Source: Hellea sp. (GTDB lineage: Bacteria > Pseudomonadota > Alphaproteobacteria > Caulobacterales > Maricaulaceae). From it: DNA of 49,807 bases. Made by a program: the position numbers and the translations under genes. The notes under the pieces were generated by a model, which was not told where the DNA came from, searched no databases, and was given only the letters and a program-made list of their open reading frames with translations. Below, piece by piece: positions 39,676-47,592 of the stretch (position 1 is the stretch's first letter; every line of letters begins with the position of its first letter). The stretch spans positions 1 through 49,807 of the forward strand of contig JABABK010000015.1 in assembly GCA_014238285.1 (NCBI GenBank), given 5' to 3'.

Positions 39676-41118
39676 TTAACTCGTTAGCTTCTGGCGTCCC
39701 GCCAATAAAATAGCAATCCCCGCGCCCCAAGATAGATACTTTTCCATAATTTGAGCGAAACCGTAATCACTAATTCCATTTCCATCAAAATACAGTCCTA
39801 AATTATAGCCCGACACCGCAATCACAAAGCCTGCAATGATAGCTCCTAGGACAAATTTTTCTTTGGTTTTTAACCCTAAACATTTCAGCAATACGGTTGG
39901 CCCGAAAGCTGCGCCGAGAGCAACCCAAGCGAAAAGCACGCGGTCAAATATTTTCTGAGGCAAATACATAGTCATTAAGACTGCGACAACCGCTACCACC
40001 ACCATAGCGATCCGTCCCGCTAGCAATGCAGCCTTAGGACTATCAAACTGTAACCCACTATCATGAGAGATAGCTGAGGCCGCAGCGAGTAGAAGGCTAT
40101 CAACTGTGGACATTACCGCCGACAATACGGCCGCTAACACAATGCCAGCCAAAACAGGCGGGAGGTAGTTTTTCGCGGCAACAAAGAAAATCGCTTCGCC
40201 GTCATCTTGCAGACTGAGAGCTCTTGCGGCAAATGCCAGAAGAACCAATCCCGTAAAAATAATAGCGCCCCAACTGATCGTGATAGCCGCTGCCATCTTG
40301 CGAGAACGATCATCTTTGACCGCCATGATCCGGTTGAGAAGCTGCGGCTGTCCCGGCGCGCCGAGCCCTGTTGCCACATACCCCATAGCAAGCCCGAGAG
40401 CCCCCATGGTCCAAGCCCCTTCACCCGACCAATTAAAATATTCGGGCGGTACCACATGATGTATTTTTTCAGCCACGCCGCTAAGGCCGCCCGCCGCCGA
40501 TATGATCGCGACCGGCACTATAATACAGGCCAGCATCATCACCATGGCTTGAATGGCGTCTGTCACGCTCGCGGCCCAAAACCCGCCCAGCAGACAGTAA
40601 ACAACAATGATCACAGCGCCGAGCATTATAGCCTCTGTGGAGCTGATACCGAATATGGACGTGAAGGCATTACCCGCGGCTTGGAATTGAGATGAAATAT
40701 AAAAAACAAAACAAAACAATATCATAGCGGCAGATACTAATCCAGTCACCCGCTTAACACCTGGCGAAAACCCATCGGTTATAAAGTCAACGATTGTGAT
40801 GTGGCCTTTCGCGGCAGTTTCCTCATTGAGCTTTTTTCCCATGACCAACCACGTCAGTATATAGCCGCCAAAAACACCGGGGAGCAGCCAAAGCGCGACT
40901 AGGCCTTTGGCATAAACAGCGCCGGTAAATCCGAGCAATACCCAAGCCGAACTGGTCGAAGCCGCGTAAGATAATCCAGCTGTCCATGGCCCTAAGCCCT
41001 GCCCACCTAGAAAGAAATCGGCTTCGTTTTTAACACGCCGAGACGCCCATAATCCAATACCAAGCAATAAGAGTTTATAGAAAACCAGAGTCAAGATAAT
41101 GGTTTGATTTGTGGTCAT
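39676..41118 (-). CDS. Sodium:solute symporter (SSS family, PutP-like)
   Basis: Inner-membrane sodium-coupled symporter. The 480-residue protein has about 13 membrane segments. Features close to PutP include DFFLGGQGLGPWTAGLSYAA in the first loop, GYVATGLGAPGQPQLLNRIM in the middle and LAAVLSAVMSTVDSLLLAAAS, the sodium-site helix. Proline is the best guess for substrate, but this is family inference. It lies upstream of the CitE-like gene with a 27-base gap, so the two may be co-transcribed. Confidence 0.9.
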   Translation of the reverse strand: MTTNQTIILTLVFYKLLLLGIGLWASRRVKNEADFFLGGQGLGPWTAGLSYAASTSSAWVLLGFTGAVYAKGLVALWLLPGVFGGYILTWLVMGKKLNEETAAKGHITIVDFITDGFSPGVKRVTGLVSAAMILFCFVFYISSQFQAAGNAFTSIFGISSTEAIMLGAVIIVVYCLLGGFWAASVTDAIQAMVMMLACIIVPVAIISAAGGLSGVAEKIHHVVPPEYFNWSGEGAWTMGALGLAMGYVATGLGAPGQPQLLNRIMAVKDDRSRKMAAAITISWGAIIFTGLVLLAFAARALSLQDDGEAIFFVAAKNYLPPVLAGIVLAAVLSAVMSTVDSLLLAAASAISHDSGLQFDSPKAALLAGRIAMVVVAVVAVLMTMYLPQKIFDRVLFAWVALGAAFGPTVLLKCLGLKTKEKFVLGAIIAGFVIAVSGYNLGLYFDGNGISDYGFAQIMEKYLSWGAGIAILLAGRQKLTS

Positions 41119-41219
41119 AATATTCCTGTCCCCGTTCGAATATCCTTCAAGTTAAAACATTCATAGAGTAAATAATACAACTATCCAACCCGCTGTTTTT
41201 GATCTTGTGGCTAAAGCCT

Positions 41220-41326
41220 CCGCTCATTTTCGACTTGATCCAGAATCCTCAACCGAAGCGAGATTCTGGCCTGCGCCAGTATGAGTGATTTCTCTGTCCC
41301 CGCTCATTCTGGGCTTGATCCAGAAT
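41220..41326. repeat. Intergenic repeat cluster upstream of the lipid-type operon
   Basis: Two 28-base direct copies lie at 41220-41247 and 41300-41327, matching at 25 of 28 positions and both beginning CCGCTCATT and ending CTTGATCCAGAATC. The second contains the inverted repeat ATTCTGG-N7-CCAGAAT. Between them, 41260-41285 is a reverse copy of the repeat at 6825. These fill much of the 331-base gap between the symporter and the regulator gene. Confidence 0.75.
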
Positions 41327-41414
41327 CTACACCCAACCGGAATAAGATACGGGCGTTCGTCAGCATCAGCGGCATTTTTGTAATTGAAAACCCTGCCCGC
41401 GACATTCTGCACAC

Positions 41415-41460
41415 TTGCAATAACTCATAACATTTCCCATATTTCTGTTATGACAGAAAT
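41415..41460 (+). promoter_or_regulatory. Predicted promoter with palindromic operator over the start codon
   Basis: TTGCAA (41415-41420), a 17-base spacer and CATATT (41438-41443) resemble a sigma-70 promoter with four of six matches in each hexamer. The perfect palindrome ATTTCTGT-TATG-ACAGAAAT (41441-41460) overlaps the -10 element and includes the ATG of the downstream regulator gene. Transcription would start about at that ATG, giving a leaderless message; no Shine-Dalgarno is present. Binding by the encoded regulator is inference. Confidence 0.55.
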
Positions 41461-42025
41461 TACAGATATTAAGAAACTACACGAACTTCCAGAGGCCGTA
41501 CAAAGCTTCATCCTGCACTGGGGAGATATGGGCACCACATGGGGCGTCAACCGAACCGTAGCGCAAATTCACGCGCTTTTATTTATCACAGAACGCCCGC
41601 TCAACGCGGAAGACATCACCCACATTCTGGGCGTTGCGCGCTCTAACGTGTCTAACTCTATCAAAGAACTACTCGCCATTGGCACCATCAACCGCGTGCC
41701 GCTTGCCGGTGATCGCCGAGATCATTTCACGGCCGATACAGATGTTTGGGAAGTCGCCCGTAAAATTGCCGCTGTCAGAAAGGCCCGCGAAATAGATCCC
41801 GCCATTACCACTCTACAGCACTGCCTGAAATCTGCAGAAAATGACCCCAATGTCAGCGCAGAGCAAAAGAAACGTCTAACCGATATGCGCGATTTCACCG
41901 CCAGCATGGACCGTTGGTACCTGCAAATGCAGCATTTACCCTCTGGAACCCTCAGTAAACTGGTCAAAATGGGCGACAGAGTCGTCGGCCTTCTCAATTT
42001 CGGGAAACCCAAAGACAAGACCTAA
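41450..42025 (+). CDS. GbsR/MarR-type winged-helix transcriptional regulator
   Basis: Cytosolic DNA-binding regulator, likely controlling its own operon. The 191-residue protein has a winged-helix domain at about 35-95, with recognition helix around [15 protein letters not shown] (61-75) and wing [11 protein letters not shown], preceded by the GbsR-like [14 protein letters not shown]. The C-terminal half is helical and may dimerise or sense a ligand. An in-frame ATG at 41384 would add 22 residues, but ATG 41450 fits the family start. The start codon lies in the centre of a 20-bp palindrome. The next gene begins 32 bases after the stop. Confidence 0.85.
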   Translation: MTEITDIKKLHELPEAVQSFILHWGDMGTTWGVNRTVAQIHALLFITERPLNAEDITHILGVARSNVSNSIKELLAIGTINRVPLAGDRRDHFTADTDVWEVARKIAAVRKAREIDPAITTLQHCLKSAENDPNVSAEQKKRLTDMRDFTASMDRWYLQMQHLPSGTLSKLVKMGDRVVGLLNFGKPKDKT

Positions 42026-42057
42026 ATACAAATAATAAACGCCTTCAGGAGGTTAAA

Positions 42058-42762
42058 ATGGCAGAGCTCAAACAATACATCCCCGTAAATAAGCCAGGGA
42101 CGTATGAAGCTCCAATTTCTGCCAATGATCACAACCTGAATGAAAATTTACGCGATTTGCGCTTTAGACGTCTTTTAAGCGGCAAAGACTGGGACGCCCT
42201 GCCAAAAGATGTCCAGAAACGGTTCACCAAGCGTTTTGGGCAAGGCTATAGCGCGGTTTATAAGGGCTATATCCAATACACTCATATGAACCGAGCCGGA
42301 CAGCTACTTGCCAAACTCTTTAAAGTGATAGGCGCGCCCCTACCCCTTGATACTGATAATTACAATCAAGCGGCCGTCGTAACAGTCACCGAAGACAAAG
42401 ATGGCGGCGGGCAGTTCTGGACCCGCCAATATGGCCGCAAGCATGGCTTCCCCCAAGTCATTCACAGCACCAAACAATTTGGCGGCCCTACTGGCCTGTT
42501 CGAATATATCGGCTTTGGCATCGGGATGAGCCTCAAGCTCAAGATCGAAAACGAAGCTCTCCTGTTCTTAAGTGATCGATACTTCTTAGGCTTCGGAAAA
42601 CTTCGGCTACCCTTACCGCGCTTCCTAACCCCGGGTCAATTAACCGTAGGCCACGCCGATCACGGCGATGGCTGGTTCGAATTCACACTTAAACTAAAAC
42701 ATAAGCTCTTTGGCCAGCTTGTCGATCAAAGCGCCATGTTTTGTGATGAGGGGGTGATATAA
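42058..42762 (+). CDS. Stand-alone DUF4166 protein
   Basis: Protein of unknown function, 234 residues, no signal peptide or membrane helix. The DUF4166 region covers about 45-232: [18 protein letters not shown] (118-126), [16 protein letters not shown] (147-162), [21 protein letters not shown] and a C-terminal FEFTLKL...LFGQLVDQ stretch. The same landmarks recur in order in the C-terminal part of the oxidoreductase at 44596-46263, so the operon encodes two related DUF4166 domains. AGGAGGT precedes the ATG. The stop overlaps the next start as TAATG. Confidence 0.82.
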   Translation: MAELKQYIPVNKPGTYEAPISANDHNLNENLRDLRFRRLLSGKDWDALPKDVQKRFTKRFGQGYSAVYKGYIQYTHMNRAGQLLAKLFKVIGAPLPLDTDNYNQAAVVTVTEDKDGGGQFWTRQYGRKHGFPQVIHSTKQFGGPTGLFEYIGFGIGMSLKLKIENEALLFLSDRYFLGFGKLRLPLPRFLTPGQLTVGHADHGDGWFEFTLKLKHKLFGQLVDQSAMFCDEGVI

Positions 42763-43703
42763 TGTTCGAAAGTGAACACTCTGAACGTAACTGGCCCATT
42801 TGGATAAGGTACTTTTTTCTAATAGGGTTATTCTGCATCATCACGCGGCTTATCCTAGATTCTCAATTTCGACAAAGCAGCGTACTCTATATTTTAGTGC
42901 CTTATCTCGTAGCCGTCGCCGTCTATAAGCTTTTACCTCGCCCACGTGGCGAAACACGTATGGCTCGATTTTGGCGTGGCCTGTTAGGCACTCTCATTGT
43001 TATGCTCGGTACATCGGCCATCTTATTCGAAGGTTTCCTATGCGTATTGATGTTCTTACCGATCTACCTTCTATTTGCTGCCCTGACTTTAATCGTTTTA
43101 CTTCTGACCCCAGAGGAAAAAGACCGTTCCCATAGATTGAAATCATCAATCTTGCCGCTCGTCATCGCGATCGCATCTCTTGAAGGCGTCAATCAAACAC
43201 TGAGCGGCCAACGAGAGTACACCATAAGTCAAACAATAATCGCGGAGGTGTCCGTAGAGCAAATTAACAACAATTTGAGGGAGCCAATTCACCTCAATGC
43301 TAAAAGAAGCCCGTTTCTTTCATTGTTTCCGTTACCTACCCGCGTCGATGCCGGAACCTTTAAAGAGGGCGACATTCACAAAGCTTTCTTTTCTTATCAC
43401 CGCTGGGGAATTCAAGGCTTCAATTCTAAACACGGAGAAGTTTGGCTCAAACTAGCAGAATTAACGCCGTATAAAATCCGAACTGAAGTTCTCAAGGATA
43501 CGAGTTATTTTTCACATTACCTCACCATTCACGGCACAGAAATCAACTTACGTCCCATATCAGATGACAGGACAGAAATTGAATTACTAATTCACTATCG
43601 TCGTGACCTCGATCCGTCTTGGTATTTTGGCCCCCTACAAAAAATGGCCTTAGAGGAAAGCGCAGAATATCTCGCCAAGCACGTTATTGCACGGAATGAA
43701 TAA
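42762..43703 (+). CDS. Membrane protein with soluble lipid-transfer-like C-terminal domain (unknown)
   Basis: I do not recognise the family with certainty. The 313-residue protein has four or five hydrophobic segments (about 12-32, 40-57, 71-90, 92-115 and possibly 128-143), then a soluble domain of about 165 residues. The end of that domain (HYRRDLDPSWYFGPLQKMALEESAEYLAKHV region, about 278-308) resembles the closing strand and long C-terminal helix of SRPBCC/START-like domains, which hold hydrophobic ligands. The start overlaps the DUF4166 stop and the stop overlaps the desaturase start, both as TAATG, so the three are translationally coupled. Confidence 0.65.
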   Translation: MFESEHSERNWPIWIRYFFLIGLFCIITRLILDSQFRQSSVLYILVPYLVAVAVYKLLPRPRGETRMARFWRGLLGTLIVMLGTSAILFEGFLCVLMFLPIYLLFAALTLIVLLLTPEEKDRSHRLKSSILPLVIAIASLEGVNQTLSGQREYTISQTIIAEVSVEQINNNLREPIHLNAKRSPFLSLFPLPTRVDAGTFKEGDIHKAFFSYHRWGIQGFNSKHGEVWLKLAELTPYKIRTEVLKDTSYFSHYLTIHGTEINLRPISDDRTEIELLIHYRRDLDPSWYFGPLQKMALEESAEYLAKHVIARNE

Positions 43704-44599
43704 TGAGAATTATTGAAAATCGCATCCAAAACTCACCCAACTCAAGTTGTTTTGATGGAACGGTATCTTGGAATCCAGTGAAGTCCCTGTGGTGGACATC
43801 AATGACGCTGACTTGGGTGATAGTCGGATATCTTTATTTTTCTTGGAGCGCGGTTCTGGCCTTTCTAATCGTAACAGCCACCACCATTATTGGCGGACAC
43901 TCTCTTGGCATGCACCGTAAGCTCATTCACGATAGTTTTGATTGCCCCAAATGGCTTGAACGTTTGGGCACATGGCTCGGGACACTCGTAGGCCTCGGCG
44001 GGCCTTTTACCATGATATATACACATGACCTTCGAGACTGGGCACAAAGGCAGGAAAAGTGTCACGCTTATTTGCGCCACGGCTCCCCTATTTTAAAAGA
44101 TTTTTGGTGGCAAATTCATGGCCAACTGAAACTGGAATCACCGCCTGACTACCAGTTTCCAGATAAGCTGACCAAAGACCCCTTTATGAGGGTTATTCAA
44201 AGCACTGCCTTCGTGCAACAAATTCCACTCGCCCTGATCCTATTCTATATCGGCGGTTTGGGGTTTGTGGCATGGGCAATATGCGGACGGGTTAGCCTAT
44301 CCATCTTCGGACACTGGTTAGTTGGGTGGTTCGCTCATAATACTGGTCATCAAGAATGGGTAGTCGATGGCGCAGCTGTTCAAGGCCACAACATACGCTT
44401 TTGCGGTATCATTACGGCGGGCGAATGCTGGCATAATAATCATCACGCCTTCCCTGAAAGCGCTAAGATCGGATTACACTCTGACCAAGCTGATCCAGGT
44501 TGGTGGGTATTGACGGCATTTGAAAAACTCGGGCTTGTTTCTAATTTGGTTTTACCTAACGACCTTCCCATACGGAATAAGCTTAGGCATATCCCGTGA
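43703..44599 (+). CDS. Histidine-box fatty-acyl desaturase family protein
   Basis: Integral membrane di-iron enzyme, probably desaturating or hydroxylating an acyl chain. The 298-residue protein has hydrophobic segments at about 35-63, 88-105 and 170-205. Histidine clusters are HSLGMH (66-71) with His76, then HDLRDWAQRQ with His121, His204/212/216, and the final box HNNHH (244-248). The first and third boxes are standard; the second is HDLRDW...CH rather than the usual HxxHH. This variant fits a subfamily of acyl-CoA desaturase-like proteins I recall from other bacteria. The start overlaps the upstream stop, and the downstream gene begins inside its stop. Confidence 0.82.
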   Translation: MRIIENRIQNSPNSSCFDGTVSWNPVKSLWWTSMTLTWVIVGYLYFSWSAVLAFLIVTATTIIGGHSLGMHRKLIHDSFDCPKWLERLGTWLGTLVGLGGPFTMIYTHDLRDWAQRQEKCHAYLRHGSPILKDFWWQIHGQLKLESPPDYQFPDKLTKDPFMRVIQSTAFVQQIPLALILFYIGGLGFVAWAICGRVSLSIFGHWLVGWFAHNTGHQEWVVDGAAVQGHNIRFCGIITAGECWHNNHHAFPESAKIGLHSDQADPGWWVLTAFEKLGLVSNLVLPNDLPIRNKLRHIP

Positions 44600-46263
44600 A
44601 AATCCTGATCATAGGCGGCTATGGGGCATTTGGTGGACGGCTCGCGGAGCTTCTTGCAGACCATAAAAGCCTAAGCATTTTCATCGGAGGTAGAACGTTG
44701 AGGAAAGCTGAACAGTTCTGTGAAAATTTAGCTAAGCGAAGAGCGCAGTTTACGCCCATAAAGCTCGATAAATTAAATTTAACGCCCGTTTTAACGCGCT
44801 ATAGGCCCGATATTGTCATTGACGCTTCTGGCCCCTTTAATATTTTATCAGACAATCCCTATGCTGTGGTGAAAGCCTGTCTTAAAGCAAACATACACTA
44901 TCTTGATCTCGCAGACGGCGGGGATTTTGTAGCCGGTATCTCGGACTTTGACAGCGTGGCTAAAGCGGCAAACATCACCATATTATCAGGCCTGAGCACT
45001 TGCCCCGCGCTAACAGGCGCGGTCCTTCGCGAAGCTCAAAAGACAATAGACGTTAAAAGCATTGAAGCAGGTATTGCGCCATCACCTTTTGCGGGCATGG
45101 GGCAAAGCGTTGTGCAAGGCATTTTCGACTACGCTGGAGGCCCCATAAAACTCGCCCGAAATGGCGAGTTGGTATCGATCCCAGCCTTTTCTGAAAGCCG
45201 TAGCAAAACGATCGCACCACCCGGCGCCATGCCCTTGAAACACGGCCTGTTTGGATTGGTTGACACTCCGGATTTGCAGTTATTTCCGAAGACCTATACC
45301 GGCATTCAAACTAGCTGGATGGGGGCAGGCACTCGGCCCGAATACATGCTTCGACTATTGATCGCGATGTCAAAAATCAGGGTAGTCTTACGATTGTCTT
45401 CTTATTCGTGGCTCGGTGGAATCGGTCACAAGGCAATGAATGCTCTTGCCTCAGGAGAACATCGCGGCGGACTCTACATGCTGCTGCGCGGCGAAACCAA
45501 AGACGTCCCCCAAACGCACGAATGGCATATCATTGCCGAAGGTGATGACGGACCATACATTCCGTGCATGGCGGCGGCGGCCCTTATCGCTAAATGGCTA
45601 GAGGGCGAAATTCCAAAGACAGGTGCTAGAGCTGCGCACGAAGCCTTAAACCTGACCGACTTCTATGGCCTATTTAGCGCTCGCGATATCACATATGGAT
45701 GGCGAACAACCACTGATAAAGAAGGCCCAATTTTCAAACAAGTTTTAGGTCCAGCGTTTGACGCACTGCCAGCTCAAATAAAATTACTCCATGCGCCTTT
45801 ATCCACACAAGTCTGGCGCGGCGAAGCTGAAACCAAGGGCCCGTCTAATATTATCACCCGTATCGCCGGGCTCTTGGCGGGCATTAAGGTTAAGACTGCA
45901 ACAACTGATGTCACTGTCACAATTACGCCATCAGAAAAAGGCGAGTTGTGGGAACGGGATTTTGGCGGAAATAAATTCAAAAGCCGCCTCACCCCCGGTA
46001 AAGGCCGCAATCAATACCTCATGACGGAGAGTTTTGGCATGATTTCGGTCGCTATGGCGCTGGTGTTTGAAGATGAGAAATTACATTTCATTCCAAGACG
46101 CTGGTTCGTCCTTGGGATTCCTATGCCAAAAGCACTACTGCCGCGCGGAAAAACTTTCGAATATGAAGCCGGCGGCAAATTTTGGTTCAACGTCAATCTC
46201 AACCTCCCCCTCTTTGGCCGCCTGGCGAGCTACAAAGGATGGCTGAAACAACACAAAAACTAA
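44596..46263 (+). CDS. Saccharopine-dehydrogenase-like oxidoreductase fused to DUF4166
   Basis: Two-domain protein of 555 residues. Residues 1-340 form a saccharopine dehydrogenase-type NAD(P)-binding module with the Rossmann loop GGYGAFGG (7-14), DIVIDASGPF (72-81) and YLDLADGGDFV. Residues about 385-553 are a DUF4166 domain (LPAQIKL, VWRGEAE, GELWERDFGG, RRWFVLGIPMPKALLPRGK, FNVNLNLPLFGRL) related to the stand-alone protein at 42058. True lysine-pathway function is unlikely given the fusion and neighbours; related enzymes reduce or rearrange lipid-like substrates. The start is GTG 44596, overlapping the desaturase stop as GTGA. Confidence 0.85.
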   Translation: MKILIIGGYGAFGGRLAELLADHKSLSIFIGGRTLRKAEQFCENLAKRRAQFTPIKLDKLNLTPVLTRYRPDIVIDASGPFNILSDNPYAVVKACLKANIHYLDLADGGDFVAGISDFDSVAKAANITILSGLSTCPALTGAVLREAQKTIDVKSIEAGIAPSPFAGMGQSVVQGIFDYAGGPIKLARNGELVSIPAFSESRSKTIAPPGAMPLKHGLFGLVDTPDLQLFPKTYTGIQTSWMGAGTRPEYMLRLLIAMSKIRVVLRLSSYSWLGGIGHKAMNALASGEHRGGLYMLLRGETKDVPQTHEWHIIAEGDDGPYIPCMAAAALIAKWLEGEIPKTGARAAHEALNLTDFYGLFSARDITYGWRTTTDKEGPIFKQVLGPAFDALPAQIKLLHAPLSTQVWRGEAETKGPSNIITRIAGLLAGIKVKTATTDVTVTITPSEKGELWERDFGGNKFKSRLTPGKGRNQYLMTESFGMISVAMALVFEDEKLHFIPRRWFVLGIPMPKALLPRGKTFEYEAGGKFWFNVNLNLPLFGRLASYKGWLKQHKN

Positions 46264-46276
46264 AAAGGAGGCTAAT

Positions 46277-46630
46277 ATGTTAGTCACAGTAGCTATCATC
46301 ATAATTGCAATCGGATGTGTTCACTCCATGCTCGGCGAAAAAATGGTCATCACGCCTCTCGTAAACCGTGACGACATACCAAAGAAAATAAGGCGTTTAT
46401 TGCGGGTCGCATGGCACATCACGACATTGTTCTGGTTTGCCATTGCGGCTCAGCTTATCGCTATGAATATCTGGCCGGATCAGGCCTTTAAGAGCTTTCT
46501 GATTATCATGAGCGTGGCGTTTGGCATTTCGACACTGATCTCGCTGATCAATAGCAAAGGCAAACATATCAGCTGGATCGGCTTTTTAGCGGCAACAGTG
46601 TTGCTTGGGTATCAGGCGGCGGTTTTATAG
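46277..46630 (+). CDS. Small four-helix membrane protein, last gene of the operon
   Basis: Unrecognised 117-residue inner-membrane protein with hydrophobic segments at about 3-18, 45-65, 70-90 and 98-116 and a basic loop (about 36-44, KKIRRLLRV). A very strong AAGGAGG lies at good spacing before ATG 46277, 13 bases after the oxidoreductase stop, so it belongs to the operon. Conserved-looking residues include the HSMLGE near the end of helix 1 and the WH in AWHITTLFW. A palindromic repeat follows 20 bases past the stop. Confidence 0.7.
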   Translation: MLVTVAIIIIAIGCVHSMLGEKMVITPLVNRDDIPKKIRRLLRVAWHITTLFWFAIAAQLIAMNIWPDQAFKSFLIIMSVAFGISTLISLINSKGKHISWIGFLAATVLLGYQAAVL

Positions 46631-46649
46631 CTATGCCTTGCTAGCCCCT

Positions 46650-46723
46650 ACTGTCATCCCGCACTTGATGCGGGACCTAAAATTTCACCTTCCAAGGTCC
46701 CGCATCAAGTGCGGGATGGCAGT
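46650..46723. repeat. 74-base composite palindromic repeat
   Basis: Two 29-base arms (46650-46678 and 46695-46723) are complementary at 28 of 29 positions around a 16-base loop. Each arm itself contains the smaller palindrome CCCGCA-CTTGA-TGCGGG. It lies between two convergent genes and probably ends transcription from both sides, although no T-run follows. The GTCATCCCGC core resembles the repeat at 38795. Confidence 0.85.
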
Positions 46724-46756
46724 TAGTTGTAAATACTTTCTATATTGCCAGTAAAC

Positions 46757-47581
46757 TTAACTCAAATATTTCCGAACCAGCCACTGATAGGACTGGGGGA
46801 AAAGACGCTGAATTTTATCGACAATAACCGCGTCTTTTCCAACAAGAACGCGTTTCTTATTTTTACGAACACCCGTCAAGATAATCTCCGCGGCGCGTTC
46901 TGCTGTTGTAATTGCAATCTTGTCAAATTTCTCGATCGCTTCTGCATGGCTTTTGCCGTTCATGAAAGTATTGTTTTGGCTCGTACGTGCAAGCTTAACG
47001 ATGCTTGTCTTGACGCCGCCTGGATGGACAGAGGTCGCTTTCACTGACGAGCCTTTTTCTTCCAGGTCCAACTGCAAAGCTTCGGTCATACCCCGCACGG
47101 CAAATTTGCTGGCATTATAGGCAGAATTACCCGGCGCCGCTATTAAGCCAAACAGGCTAGACGTGTTGACGATATGTCCCCATTCCGCCCGCTCCAAAAT
47201 AGGTAGGAAGGCTTTGGTCCCGTAGGCAACGCCCCAAAAATTGACATTCATTTGCCACTCAAAGTCCTCAATCGACATTTTGTCGAAAGGCGCGTTTAGG
47301 GCTGCACCCGCATTATTGAACACTAAGTTCACGCGACCAAAGTCACGTTCAACCTCCTCAGCATAAGCAAAGACGGCGTCTTTGCTGGTGACATCAAGCT
47401 GATCCGCGCGAATTTTCACACCAGTCTCTGCAAGCATATCTTTGGTCTCTAACACAGATTCCAAATTGATATCGCATAGCGCCAGATCAGCGCCCTCTTC
47501 GGCCAGTTGCATAGCCAATGTCCGGCCCATGCCAGACCCTGCGCCTGTGATAACGGCTACTGCATTTTTGAATGAGCGCAT
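46757..47581 (-). CDS. Short-chain dehydrogenase/reductase
   Basis: NAD(P)-dependent classical SDR of 274 residues. It has the cofactor loop TGAGSGMG near residue 12, the acidic residue after beta-2 (LCDIN) suggesting NAD(H) preference, NNAG, the catalytic Ser in NTSSLFG and YNASK with catalytic Tyr and Lys. The C-terminal extension (KKRVLVGKDAVIVDKIQRLFP, about 240-262) is common in SDRs acting on lipid-like alcohols and ketones. TTG 47596 is an alternative start; ATG 47581 is preferred and lies 11 bases past the stop of the upstream gene at 47593. Substrate unknown. Confidence 0.9.
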   Translation of the reverse strand: MRSFKNAVAVITGAGSGMGRTLAMQLAEEGADLALCDINLESVLETKDMLAETGVKIRADQLDVTSKDAVFAYAEEVERDFGRVNLVFNNAGAALNAPFDKMSIEDFEWQMNVNFWGVAYGTKAFLPILERAEWGHIVNTSSLFGLIAAPGNSAYNASKFAVRGMTEALQLDLEEKGSSVKATSVHPGGVKTSIVKLARTSQNNTFMNGKSHAEAIEKFDKIAITTAERAAEIILTGVRKNKKRVLVGKDAVIVDKIQRLFPQSYQWLVRKYLS

Positions 47582-47592
47582 AGTTAATCCAA

